Assembly: GCA_043820105.1 (NCBI GenBank)
Contig: JBDREC010000088.1
Span: 40,133 to 104,132, forward strand
Direction of reading: 5' to 3'
DNA length: 64,000 nt
DNA from: JBDREC01 sp043820105 [NCBI: Pseudomonadota bacterium]
GTDB taxonomy: Bacteria > Bdellovibrionota_F > JAHFAK01
Both the position numbers and the translations under genes were made by a program. Of the stretch, positions 24,611-36,435 are shown piece by piece (positions within the stretch are counted from its first letter, which is position 1; every line of letters begins with the position of its first letter). Below the pieces are notes generated by a model. The model was given only the letters and a program-made list of their open reading frames with translations, searched no databases and had not been told where the DNA came from.

Positions 24611-25687
24611 ATGTTAAATAAACTTAAAAACCGATTACTCAGTCTTTTGAAAATAGAATCCGTTACCGGAAAGGAAAAAGAAATCGCTGATTATATTGAA
24701 TCCCTTTTGGCGAAACAGGCTTCCTATAAAAACATCAGACGTTATGAAAATACTATTATTTGTCATGCGGATTTAGATAAGGAAAAAAAGAATATTTTAT
24801 TAGCAGGGCATATGGATACTGTTCCAGGTCATATTGAAATTAGAGAAGATAATGCTCGTGTTTTTGGACGAGGCTCTGTTGATATGAAGGCAGGGCTTGC
24901 TGTTATGCTCTGTTTGCTGGAAAACCTTTTACCTGCTGACTTAAATTATAATCCTATTTTTTGTTTTTATTCCGGGGAGGAAGGAGACTTCACGAGCAAC
25001 GGTTTAAAAAAGATTATTGAGCATGACCAAAAAGAAAGTGATGAACTAAACGATTTTTGGAATAAAATTGCACTGGCTTTTTTACTCGAACCAACAGGAA
25101 GCGAAATCCAGCTTGGTTGTCAGGGCTCATTGCATGCCAATATAAAAATCTCTGGAAAAGCCGGCCATTCAGCAAGGCCTTTCTTGGCAAATAATGCGAT
25201 ATACAAGGCATATGATTTTATAAATAAAATTAAAGACACTAAAAGCATAGTACATAAAATAAATAATCTGGAATTTACAGAAGTTTTAGTAATAACTCAG
25301 ATCAATACCTACACTGCAAATAATGTGATTCCTGGGGAATGTTATGTAAATATTAATCACAGATTTCCTCCGGGAACAACCAAAGAAATGTCTATTGAAG
25401 TAATTAAAAAGCTTATTCCTGATGATGCAAGCCTGGAAATAAAAGACTTTGTACCTTCTGGAAAAATTGCTGATACTTCTATTCTAGCTGATTTCACTTT
25501 AAACTCAGGTGCACAAATCGGAGCCAAGCAAGCATATACTGATGTAGGACTTTTATCCCTGCATGGGATTGAGGCGATCAATTTTGGGCCAGGTAATCCG
25601 GACATGTGCCATACGGAAAACGAGAGTATTGATGCTGGGGATTTGTTGGGGTGTTATATGGTACTAAAAAACTTTTTAAAATCTTAA
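24611..25687 (+). CDS. dapE: M20 metallopeptidase, DapE-like deacylase
   Basis: 358 residues. Two-zinc M20 hydrolase: GHMDTVP (His67, Asp69), GRGSVDMKAG (bridging Asp91), YSGEEG (catalytic Glu123, metal Glu124) and a C-terminal HTENE. Between them is the usual lid/dimerisation domain (about 175-285). The length and the GRGSVDMKAG form suit succinyl-diaminopimelate desuccinylase of lysine/peptidoglycan synthesis, but related acetylornithine deacetylases and dipeptidases cannot be excluded from the sequence alone. It is not in a dap operon. Start ATG 24611 has AAGGA upstream, just after the G+C-rich palindrome. Confidence 0.8.
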   Translation: MLNKLKNRLLSLLKIESVTGKEKEIADYIESLLAKQASYKNIRRYENTIICHADLDKEKKNILLAGHMDTVPGHIEIREDNARVFGRGSVDMKAGLAVMLCLLENLLPADLNYNPIFCFYSGEEGDFTSNGLKKIIEHDQKESDELNDFWNKIALAFLLEPTGSEIQLGCQGSLHANIKISGKAGHSARPFLANNAIYKAYDFINKIKDTKSIVHKINNLEFTEVLVITQINTYTANNVIPGECYVNINHRFPPGTTKEMSIEVIKKLIPDDASLEIKDFVPSGKIADTSILADFTLNSGAQIGAKQAYTDVGLLSLHGIEAINFGPGNPDMCHTENESIDAGDLLGCYMVLKNFLKS

Positions 25688-25698
25688 TGTATAAAAAT

Positions 25699-25802
25699 TA
25701 ATTAATTAATAATTATTAATTGTTAACTATTAATTATTTGATAACAGGTGGACGTTTTAAGAAAAATAATTAATAAGTAATAATTAACAATTAATAATTA
25801 AT
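25699..25802. repeat. Inverted AT heptamer pair (TTAATTA)
   Basis: TAATTATTAATTGTTAA-type repeats at about 25699-25738 and their reverse complement at about 25766-25802 enclose 27 bp. The unit is 7 bp (ATTAATT), a more AT-rich version of the other heptamer arrays. Confidence 0.7.
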
Positions 25803-25826
25803 GAAAAGACAACAACAAGAAGATAA

Positions 25827-26421
25827 ATGAAAAAATTAGTGATTCTATTAGGCCTCACAGGCTCCTTTGCTACAGGCAAAAGTCTTATTTCAAGTTTTTT
25901 TAAAAAGCATAATATCGCCTTAATTGATGCTGACCAAATCGCTAAAGATATTACAAAAAAAGGTAGTGCTTGCTATAAAGCCATAAGCGAAACTTTTGGA
26001 AAAAAGATATTTTTTGATGATGGGCAAATTAACAGAAAAAAACTTCGCAGGCTTGTTTTTAATGATCAAGCACAAAGAAAAAAACTAGAGGCCATTTTAC
26101 ATCCTGCAATAAGATCTGAAATAATTACTAAAATTGAAATTTATAAAGATAAAAAAGAAAAGCTAATTGTAATTGACGCTCCACTGCTCTTTGAAAATGG
26201 ACTTAATAAATTAATGGATAAAACTATTGTTGTTTTTGTTGATGAAAAAACTCAGCTTATTAGAACCAAAAAACGAGATAAATATAATGCACGAGAATTA
26301 AAAAAAATCATAGACTCACAAATGCCAATTTCCGATAAAATTAAACTTGCAGATTATCTTATTGATAATTCGGGAAGTATAGATAATACTTATAAAAAAT
26401 TCATGAAGGTCTTAGAAGATA

Positions 26422-26438
<17 letters not shown>
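25827..26438 (+). CDS. coaE: Dephospho-CoA kinase
   Basis: 203 residues, the usual family size. P-loop GSFATGKS (12-19), the substrate motif DADQIAKD (34-41), HPAIR and IDAPLLFE identify CoaE, which phosphorylates the ribose 3'-OH of dephospho-CoA in the last step of coenzyme A synthesis in the cytoplasm. The stop overlaps the start of the next gene by 17 bp, so both are probably cotranscribed. Confidence 0.93.
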
Positions 26439-29101
<2,663 letters not shown>

Positions 29102-29106
29102 TTAAA

Positions 29107-29140
29107 TAAGTGGTAAGTGGTAAGCGGTAAGTGATAAGTA
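29107..29140. repeat. TAAGTGG heptamer array upstream of pyrG
   Basis: TAAGTGG, TAAGTGG, TAAGCGG, TAAGTGA, TAAGTA in tandem immediately 5' of the pyrG ribosome site, so it would lie in or near the leader. Confidence 0.85.
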
Positions 29141-29241
29141 AAAATATAGATTAACACTTATAGCATGACGCCTAACACTATATGGGGATTTTTTATCACG
29201 GGAGTATTAGTTAAATGCTATAAGGATTTTTGTCAAATGAA

Positions 29242-30291
29242 TTAATGTTTCACTCTCCACTTTGCACCTCGTCCCAATCCTTTTAATTCTAATAATCCTT
29301 CTTCTTTCATTATTATTAGTACTTTTTTTATCATAGCAGCACTAACACTTGGGACCTTGTTTGATATTCTTGCTAGGCTAAATTCACCAGGTTCATTGAG
29401 AATTGCTTGCCTTATAAGTTCTGACTTGTTTTTATGGATATGTGTAATTTTTTCCAAACTATCGTTAAATTCACGATAAGCTTCTTTAAGAGTTTCTAAA
29501 AAATATTTATGCCAAACCCAAATATCATGTTTTGCATCGTGCCAGTTTTTTGAAGATTCCTTTAATGTTGCATAATAATTAATCTTAGTTTCTTCAATTA
29601 TCCTTTCTATACTAATATACTTACCGACTCTATATCCATTTTGGTAAAGAAGGAGTAGTTTCATTAATCTCGATACTCTTCCATTTCCATCTCGAAATGG
29701 ATGTATGCACAAAAAGTCAAAAACAAAAGAGGAAATTACCAATAACTCGGGTAATACTTTTTTATCCATTAAATCCTGATAAGCTAAACACAACTGTTCA
29801 ATATATTTCGAAGTTAGAGAGGCTGCAATTGGAGTAAATCTCACATATCTTTCTCCATTTTCAAATATTTCAATAATTTCATTATCTTTTTCTTTAAATT
29901 TGCCAGCGTCAGAACAAAGTTCTCCCTGCTGGCAAATTTCATGTAATTTTAAAATGCAGCTGGAATTTATTTTAATCTGATCAAATGATTCATGTATCCA
30001 TTTAAGTGCTTTTTTATACCCTAATATTTCCTCCTCTGGCCGATTATTTGGTTTAACATCACCACTTAAAAGTGGCTTAAGTCGGCTAGAATCGGTTAAT
30101 ATTCCCTCAATTCTATTTGATGATTCTGTACTTTGAATAATGGCGAGTTCTGTTAAAGTTTTAAGCATTTCAGGTTTCAAATTAAACCAATACTTTTCTT
30201 TTCCTCTTGATTCCATACATGTTCCAATTAACCATGATATATGAGGTGGAATTTGAATTTTTGATAAAAATTGAGGTTTAAAAGAATGCAT
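29242..30291 (-). CDS. Fic-family protein with N-terminal inhibitory helix
   Basis: 349 residues. The core motif HPFRDGNGR (197-205) carries the catalytic His. SNRIEG (58-63) fits the inhibitory [S/T]xxxE[G/N] helix placed N-terminally, the class II arrangement. A C-terminal winged-helix-like region (SELIRQAILNEPGEFSLARI, PSVSAAMIKKVLIIMKEEGL) could bind DNA. Fic enzymes usually transfer AMP to protein Ser/Thr/Tyr. No separate antitoxin is next to it, which fits built-in inhibition. The palindrome just upstream may be its own operator. Confidence 0.9.
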   Translation of the reverse strand: MHSFKPQFLSKIQIPPHISWLIGTCMESRGKEKYWFNLKPEMLKTLTELAIIQSTESSNRIEGILTDSSRLKPLLSGDVKPNNRPEEEILGYKKALKWIHESFDQIKINSSCILKLHEICQQGELCSDAGKFKEKDNEIIEIFENGERYVRFTPIAASLTSKYIEQLCLAYQDLMDKKVLPELLVISSFVFDFLCIHPFRDGNGRVSRLMKLLLLYQNGYRVGKYISIERIIEETKINYYATLKESSKNWHDAKHDIWVWHKYFLETLKEAYREFNDSLEKITHIHKNKSELIRQAILNEPGEFSLARISNKVPSVSAAMIKKVLIIMKEEGLLELKGLGRGAKWRVKH

Positions 30292-30304
30292 AATCTACTC
30301 AAAT

Positions 30305-30361
30305 AGGATAATAATAAAATAATATTATCCTATTATTATCCAATTATCAATACAATTATCC
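30305..30361. promoter_or_regulatory. Palindromic operator candidate upstream of fic
   Basis: AGGATAATA (30305-30313) and TATTATCCT (30323-30331) form a perfect 9-bp inverted repeat; further TTATCC half-sites follow at 30336 and 30356. The position, directly before the Fic start, suggests autoregulation through its C-terminal helix-turn-helix-like part. Confidence 0.6.
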
Positions 30362-30444
30362 AATTTACAAATAAATGATTTGAAGTTAAAGTCTATAGAA
30401 GAAACCGATATTTAAATCTTTTCGGATATTGTGTTTTATCCTTT

Positions 30445-31194
30445 TCACAAATGGAATAATAAGTTTATCGCGATTCCATGCCCTTCATCAAGAATATTTT
30501 GATAGCCAAGCTCAAGAATAAGAAAATTCCAGATTATACCACCAAGGCCTGCTTCAAATCCAAAATTATTCTCATCTTGTAAGGTGGCTTGAACAGCCGA
30601 ATCAAGTGAAGCGTAAGTTGGAATATTTCTTCTAATTCCATACCAGCCTCCTGATGCTGTTAAATAAAGTCTTCCTGGAACAAAATAAACCTTTGGATTT
30701 AGGGACCAGTTTAAGATATTTGCATCCCAACCAGTAGTATCTACACTGTAACCTGATGAATTTGGATCAAGGTCCATATCTGCAAAAGTGATGCCTAAGC
30801 TAAAATATTTGGCTATAAAAAAATCAAGCCCCATTTTAAAACCAAAACCATTGTTCCATTTATCATACATATTTCCAATTGGCATTAACCAATTCATTCC
30901 AATATTTAAAGCAAGATCTCCTGTTTCCTTATCTTCAATTTTTATAATGTTAATTTCCTCACACTGACTTTCACCGTCTTTCTTTCTAAACTTTTTGATC
31001 TTTTTAATTTTGCCCTTATCCTTCTTAATTTCAATAGTCACAACTTCATCACTATCAACTGTATTATCTTGTTCTTCTATTCCCTTGTTCTCTTGTTCCC
31101 CTGTTCCCTTGTTCTCCTGTTCTCCATCTTGCGCAAAAATAGAAACAGCAAATAAGATTATAAAAACTAGAATGAATAAACCTTTAAACTTCAT
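30445..31194 (-). CDS. Small outer-membrane barrel candidate
   Basis: 249 residues from ATG 31194, with AGGAGG upstream (an earlier ATG at 31215 lacks one). Signal peptide ends FAQDG. The mature N-terminus, EQENKGTGEQENKGIEEQDN, is encoded by an 8-bp tandem array; a Lys-rich stretch follows (about 50-70). From about residue 80 the pattern of alternating hydrophobic residues, Gly/Trp/Tyr-rich turns and the LLFHL terminus fits an 8-strand outer-membrane barrel. Its function is unknown. Confidence 0.68.
   Translation of the reverse strand: MKFKGLFILVFIILFAVSIFAQDGEQENKGTGEQENKGIEEQDNTVDSDEVVTIEIKKDKGKIKKIKKFRKKDGESQCEEINIIKIEDKETGDLALNIGMNWLMPIGNMYDKWNNGFGFKMGLDFFIAKYFSLGITFADMDLDPNSSGYSVDTTGWDANILNWSLNPKVYFVPGRLYLTASGGWYGIRRNIPTYASLDSAVQATLQDENNFGFEAGLGGIIWNFLILELGYQNILDEGHGIAINLLFHL
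31081..31125. repeat. 8-bp TCCCTTGT array inside a coding region
   Basis: TCCCTTGT, TCTCTTGT, TCCCCTGT, TCCCTTGT, TCTCCTGT on the plus strand, encoding the mature N-terminus of the minus-strand barrel protein. It is the complement of the 27034 series. Confidence 0.85.
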
Positions 31195-31384
31195 ATTGGC
31201 CTCCTGTTCTCCCAATTAATTATTAATTATTAGTTATTAATTATTTTAAAAAAGCACCCAAAACTAAAATAAACTATTAATGTATTTAGCAACATACATG
31301 CCAAAACCATTCCCAAATAATATTAATAGCTTAGTCTCACTATTTTTTTTCATTTTTGGAATAAATTTCTCAAATTGAGAAAAC

Positions 31385-33835
31385 TTACTCTAGAGTAATA
31401 CCTAAATAAATTTCAAAGTTCTCTGTTTTTACAGTAGCTTCGCCACCAAATTGGATATCTTTTGCTCGAGTTGCACTTTTAATATCAATGACCGTATTTT
31501 GAAGAGCCTTTGAAATTTCTGCATCTGATTTAATTCTCAGCTCTGGCAATTCAGTATTAAGTGACAAAGAGTTTTCTGTTTTATATCTTCTCACACCCTT
31601 GACAACTTCAACTAAATATTCGCAAGTCTTTTCAGCTTCTGCATTAATAAAACTTTCGTTGAAAACTGGCCACTTTGAAATATGTACTGATTTTTCAGAG
31701 CCCTCTTTTCTCAATAAGCCTTGAAAAATCTCTTCTGTTACATATGGAATAAAAGGTGCATAAAGCTTAATAATAGAATCAAGGATAATTGAAATTGTAA
31801 TTTGAGCAGATAGTTTTTGCTCTTCACCATAAACCTCTGGTTTATACAATCTATCTTTGGCGATTTCTAAATAATTATCACAAAGATCCAGCCAAAAGAA
31901 ATGATCAACTGCATTTCTTACTTTTGCAAATTCATAAACTTTAAAGTTTTTGGTAGCACTTTCAATAACCCTATTGAGTCTTGAAAGGATCCACTTATCA
32001 ACAACATTAATGATCTCAGCATCATTATGTTTTTCACAATCAAAATCTGTTAAATGCATTTCTATAAACTTTGAGGCATTCCATAGTTTGTTGGCAAGTT
32101 TTTTACCTTGAGCAACTTCATCTTCGCTGTAATTAAGATTATTTCCAAGATTAACTGAAGCAGACCAATATCTGAGCGCATCAGCTGAATATTTATTCAT
32201 AACAAAATCAGGGGTTACAAAGTTACCTTTTGATTTGCTCATTTTCTTTCCATGCTCATCAAGGCCCCAGCCTGAAATCATGACTGTTTCCCAGGGCAAG
32301 GAATCTGTATGAAAATGTGATTTAACAACAGTATAAAAAAGCCAGGTCCTGATAATCTCGAAACCTTGAACACGAACAGTCATTGGATAAACCTGATTTT
32401 CCCTGTTTACTTCCTCTTTCCAAAGAGCATTTATTAAAGGAGTAAGTGAAGAGGTCATCCAGGTGTCCATTACATCTTTTTCCCCAATAAACTCTTTATG
32501 TCCACACTTAGGGCAAGTATCAATGCTTGGACTATCTTGTGTTGGATCAACAGGCAGAGCTTTATCATCTGGAACTATAATTTCTTCACACTTTGCACAA
32601 TACCAAACAGGAAAAGGCACCCCATAATATCTTTGGCGTGAGATACACCAATCCCACTTAAGATTTTCAACCCAGTTATCATATTGAGTTTTATAATAGG
32701 CAGGATACCATTTTAATTCATTTCCTCTTTTTAGCATTTCTTCTTTAACATCAAGCACCTTAATAAACCATTGTGGGGTCATATAAAACTCGACAATGGT
32801 CCCACATCTTTCATGCACACCAACATTGTGATTAAGTGCTTCTTTTTTAACAACTCTTCCCTGGCTTTCTAAGATTTCCATAACTTTTTCACGAGCTTCA
32901 ATGATTTTCATTCCTGCAATTGGTCCTGCTTCTTCAGTAAAAACGCCATTTTTATCAAGAAACAAGCGAGTATCCAGATTATTTTCACGCCATCTATTAA
33001 CATCTTCAAAGTCACCCCAGGTACAAACCTGCATTAGTCCTGATCCAAATTCAATATCAACATCTTCATCTGCCATTACTTTTACTTGGTGATTTGTAAT
33101 TGGAATTACCACTTCTTTGCCAATAAGATCTTTATATCTTTCATCATTCGGATTAACAAACAAAGCAACGCAAGATGGGATAAGCTCAGGTCTGGTCGTC
33201 GCAATTATATACTCATTTTCCTTATCCCCAAAATTAATATAATTTAAAGTTGAGGGTTTTTCTTCTGTTTCTATTTCAGCTTGAGCAATAGCAGTTTGAC
33301 ATCTTGGACACCATATCATTGGATCGTTTTTTCTTTGTATTCTACCTTTTGAAAAAAGATCAATAAATGATCTTTGTGAGATTCTTCTACACTTTTCATT
33401 AATGGTGCTGTAAAGCAAAGACCAATCTACTGACAAGCCTAAAGCTCTCCAAAGCTTTTCATAGGTTTTGCCACCTTCTTTTGTTTCTTTAAGACAGAGT
33501 TCAATAAAATCAGATCTTTTAATTTTAGATTTATTTATTTTATGTTTTTTTTCAACAAAGCGTTCTGTAGGAAGTCCATTATCATCAAAACCCATTGGAT
33601 AATAAACGTTATATCCCATCATTCTAAAAAACCTAATAACAAATTCTGCCTGAGAATAGCTGATCGCATGACCAACATGTAAATGAGCTGAACTTACATA
33701 AGGTGGAGGTGTATCAACAGAAAACATCGGCTTAGAAGGGTCATATTTATATTTATATATATCTTCTGCTTCCCAAAAATTTCGAATCTTTTCTTCAAGC
33801 TCAGCAGGTTTATATCTTTTTTCAAGTTTGCTCAT
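31385..33835 (-). CDS. valS: Valyl-tRNA synthetase, short (archaeal-like) form
   Basis: 816 residues. Class I synthetase: HVGH signature (53-56) after PPPYVSSAHL, the editing/CP1 region, KMSKSKGN, and zinc-type cysteines (CPRCQTA, CAKCEE, CPKCGH). FDDNGLPTERFVEKKH and DVMDTWMTSS are typical of ValS. It attaches valine to tRNA-Val. It lacks the long C-terminal coiled coil found in most bacterial ValS (usually about 880-950 residues), so it is closer to the archaeal/rickettsial kind. Stand-alone gene; heptamer arrays lie in the gap upstream. Confidence 0.95.
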   Translation of the reverse strand: MSKLEKRYKPAELEEKIRNFWEAEDIYKYKYDPSKPMFSVDTPPPYVSSAHLHVGHAISYSQAEFVIRFFRMMGYNVYYPMGFDDNGLPTERFVEKKHKINKSKIKRSDFIELCLKETKEGGKTYEKLWRALGLSVDWSLLYSTINEKCRRISQRSFIDLFSKGRIQRKNDPMIWCPRCQTAIAQAEIETEEKPSTLNYINFGDKENEYIIATTRPELIPSCVALFVNPNDERYKDLIGKEVVIPITNHQVKVMADEDVDIEFGSGLMQVCTWGDFEDVNRWRENNLDTRLFLDKNGVFTEEAGPIAGMKIIEAREKVMEILESQGRVVKKEALNHNVGVHERCGTIVEFYMTPQWFIKVLDVKEEMLKRGNELKWYPAYYKTQYDNWVENLKWDWCISRQRYYGVPFPVWYCAKCEEIIVPDDKALPVDPTQDSPSIDTCPKCGHKEFIGEKDVMDTWMTSSLTPLINALWKEEVNRENQVYPMTVRVQGFEIIRTWLFYTVVKSHFHTDSLPWETVMISGWGLDEHGKKMSKSKGNFVTPDFVMNKYSADALRYWSASVNLGNNLNYSEDEVAQGKKLANKLWNASKFIEMHLTDFDCEKHNDAEIINVVDKWILSRLNRVIESATKNFKVYEFAKVRNAVDHFFWLDLCDNYLEIAKDRLYKPEVYGEEQKLSAQITISIILDSIIKLYAPFIPYVTEEIFQGLLRKEGSEKSVHISKWPVFNESFINAEAEKTCEYLVEVVKGVRRYKTENSLSLNTELPELRIKSDAEISKALQNTVIDIKSATRAKDIQFGGEATVKTENFEIYLGITLE

Positions 33836-33886
33836 TGTTAATTCCTTAGTAATATTTTAAATTTGAAATTATTTTTTGAATAAAAT

Positions 33887-34027
33887 GGATCCTGAAACAA
33901 GTCCAGGATGACACCCCATTGCCAGCAACCAGCAACCCCTACCACTTACCACTTACGACTTACGACTTATCACTTACCACTTACGACTTACCACTTACCA
34001 CTTACGACTTACCACTTACCACTTACC
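33887..34027. repeat. Composite repeat gap between valS and the GGDEF gene
   Basis: In order: one CTGAAACAAG palindrome (33887-33912), two CCAGCAA heptamers (33921-33937), then about twelve CTTACCA/CTTACGA heptamers (33942-34027) that run up to the stop codon of the FHA-GGDEF gene. Confidence 0.9.
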
Positions 34028-34029
34028 CC

Positions 34030-34932
34030 TCAATTCATCTCCTTACTCAACACAACCCTATTTCTACCTCTTTTCTTTGCCTCATAAAGTGCTTTATCAG
34101 AATCTTCAATCATATCATTATAGTTTTTAAACTTTGTAAGCGAAGGAGTTAATGAGGTAACACCCATACTAATAGTAACAGGGATATCTTTGTCATTATA
34201 ATTAAAGTCAATGCCTTCAACTAGCTTTCTAAGCTTTTCAGCTATTTGACCTGCTTTTTCTTCATTTGTTTCAGGTAAAATAATTCCAAATTCCTCGCCT
34301 CCATAGCGTCCAATAATATCTTCTTTCCTTAGGTTTCTGGTAACAAGGGAAGAAAGGCGCTTTAAAATGTAATCTCCTGCTGGATGGCCATGAATATCGT
34401 TTACAAGCTTAAAGTGATCAAGGTCAAATAAGACCAGTGAAAGATCACGTCTATACCTTTTAGATCTTGAGAATTCATTAAACAGACATTCCATGAAAAA
34501 CTTTTTGTTATAAACTTGTGTCAAACCATCTAGAGTTGCAAGCCTGTAAATAACCTCATGATACGCATTTTCAATATTATCCTGAGAAATGAATTTTAGG
34601 ATAGTATTACCAATAAGAATCAAATCACCGTCTTTTAAAATAGTGGTTTTTGTTTTCTTAGTATTTATATAAGTTCCGTTGGTGCTATCAAGATCTTCAA
34701 TAATTACCTTGTCACCTTTATTAATGATTCTTGCATGCTTTCTGGAAACATTTTCTTCATTAACACGAACCTCAACATTTTCGCCCCTTCCAATACACAT
34801 TTCCAAAGCATCAAGGTTATATTTTTTACCAAGTTGTGAGCCATGAATAATAACAAGGCAAGCATTGTTTCCAGGTCCTGTTTTTTCAAAGACCTTGTCT
34901 TTTTTCTGAATAATGGTAGGATCATCAGCCAT
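34030..34932 (-). CDS. FHA-GGDEF diguanylate cyclase
   Basis: 300 residues. An FHA domain (about 40-115: CIGRGENVEVRV, NVSRKHARI, DSTNGTYIN) that should bind phosphothreonine peptides is followed by a GGDEF domain (about 130-300). The active site is GGEEF (211-215), and RxxD (202-205) lies five residues before it, the canonical product-inhibition site. It should therefore make cyclic di-GMP from two GTP and be feedback-limited. The input is probably a Ser/Thr kinase signal, although no kinase is in the window. Two MshEN-type proteins at 38917 and 39687 are candidate receptors. It is followed directly by the heptamer array. Confidence 0.93.
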   Translation of the reverse strand: MADDPTIIQKKDKVFEKTGPGNNACLVIIHGSQLGKKYNLDALEMCIGRGENVEVRVNEENVSRKHARIINKGDKVIIEDLDSTNGTYINTKKTKTTILKDGDLILIGNTILKFISQDNIENAYHEVIYRLATLDGLTQVYNKKFFMECLFNEFSRSKRYRRDLSLVLFDLDHFKLVNDIHGHPAGDYILKRLSSLVTRNLRKEDIIGRYGGEEFGIILPETNEEKAGQIAEKLRKLVEGIDFNYNDKDIPVTISMGVTSLTPSLTKFKNYNDMIEDSDKALYEAKKRGRNRVVLSKEMN

Positions 34933-34952
34933 AATATCTTCTTTATTAATTA

Positions 34953-36338
34953 TTAAACAAAAAATTCATCAATTACATTAGAATACTTATCAATATCTTG
35001 AAAAAGTTCAACTTCTTTTTTGCTTCCAAGCAAGGCTTTAGCATATTTTTTTCCAACTTCAACCCCTGGTTGATCAAATGGGTCAATATTTAAGATATAT
35101 CCTGTTATAGCTGTCACCATTTCAAATAGAAAAAATAAAGATCCAATCGTTTCAGGACAAATCCTTGGTAAAATAAGCTCAAAACTTGGTTTTTTTTCTT
35201 TGGCAAGCCCAATTGCTGTTGCCTTTAGCTCTGCTTTAATTAAATCAGTAAAGCTTTTTTCATGAAGATAATCAAACCCTTCGAACAAAGGTTCTTTATT
35301 TGAAATAGGAAAGTCTTTTTCGTATTCTGAAACTGAAATTAAACCTATTAGCTTATTGGTAGGACCTTCCATATATAACTGAAGTTGTGAATGTTGATCG
35401 CGGGAACCAAGAGCCTTCAGAGGTGTTTGACCAATATTAACTTCATTTCCATCAAGATCAAACTTCTTACCCAAACTTTCACCCCATAGTTGATTAAACC
35501 AATCAGAAACATACTCAAGACTATCGGAGTAAGGCATCAAAACCAGCTCTGAAATATCTTTTTCTATCCAGTAATAAGAAATTATTAAAGCTAAGGTCAA
35601 GGAAGGATTAATAAAAGCCTGATCAGGTCTTGAAAGCCTAAGCATATTTTTAGCGCCAACAATAATTTCCCTTATATTTATTCCCATTAGAGCAGCCGGC
35701 AATAAACCCACAGGACATAAAACAGAGAATCTGCCACCAACTGTCGATGGAATATCAAAACATGGAATATTATTTTCAGTGGCAAATACCTTCATTGGGC
35801 CCTTTTGGGGATCAGTAATAAAAACCAAATGCTCACAAAGCTTATCTTTAGGAATAACTTTTATAATAAGATCATAAAAAGCAAAAAAGTGAGAAATGGT
35901 TTCAACAGTTGTTCCTGACTTGCTTGTAAAAACATAACAGCTTTCACTTGGATTCACAATGCCGGCTAGATCATACATTGTCTTTGGATCAACATTATCT
36001 ACAAAAAATATTTTGGGTTCATTAATTACATTATGATATCTATGAAGCAGAGATTTAAATAAAGTGTTAGGTCCTAAAGATGAACCACCTATACCAAAAA
36101 AGACAATATTTTTATATTTACCACGAACCTTTAAAGCAAAATCTTCAATAGAAGAAAGATCCATATCATTCTTTATTAAATTATAAAAACCAAGCTTAGC
36201 GTTATTTTGATCATTCAAAAACTTTTCTATTTTATCTTTGTGCAATAAATAAAAATTATTAATTTTCTTATGAGTCAAACCAAATTCAGGACCAATTATT
36301 TTTTCAGATAATTTACTAAAATTCAGGTTTATTTTCAT
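34953..36338 (-). CDS. pgi: Glucose-6-phosphate isomerase
   Basis: 461 residues, the shorter bacterial form. FGIGGSSLGPNTL, FTSKSGTTVET, TVGGRFSVLCPVGLLPAAL (a PGI signature) and QLWGESLGKK are clear. It interconverts glucose 6-phosphate and fructose 6-phosphate in glycolysis. The 20-bp spacing from the FHA-GGDEF gene downstream allows cotranscription. Confidence 0.95.
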   Translation of the reverse strand: MKINLNFSKLSEKIIGPEFGLTHKKINNFYLLHKDKIEKFLNDQNNAKLGFYNLIKNDMDLSSIEDFALKVRGKYKNIVFFGIGGSSLGPNTLFKSLLHRYHNVINEPKIFFVDNVDPKTMYDLAGIVNPSESCYVFTSKSGTTVETISHFFAFYDLIIKVIPKDKLCEHLVFITDPQKGPMKVFATENNIPCFDIPSTVGGRFSVLCPVGLLPAALMGINIREIIVGAKNMLRLSRPDQAFINPSLTLALIISYYWIEKDISELVLMPYSDSLEYVSDWFNQLWGESLGKKFDLDGNEVNIGQTPLKALGSRDQHSQLQLYMEGPTNKLIGLISVSEYEKDFPISNKEPLFEGFDYLHEKSFTDLIKAELKATAIGLAKEKKPSFELILPRICPETIGSLFFLFEMVTAITGYILNIDPFDQPGVEVGKKYAKALLGSKKEVELFQDIDKYSNVIDEFFV

Positions 36339-36435
36339 GGATATACCTCAAATGTACTTTAATTAGGGATGTTTATAAAATTGGTAAATTTAAAGCAAGG
36401 TAAAAGTTGGGAATTAAGATTAAAACAATCTATGT

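Noticed and set aside
33942-34027. CRISPR array
   Set aside because: The repeat unit is 7 bp with no spacers, and no cas gene is present; the same applies to all heptamer arrays.
33919-34152. Open frame made of repeated LTTYDLP peptides
   Set aside because: It is a by-product of the frame-independent heptamer array and antisense to the FHA-GGDEF gene; no ribosome site.
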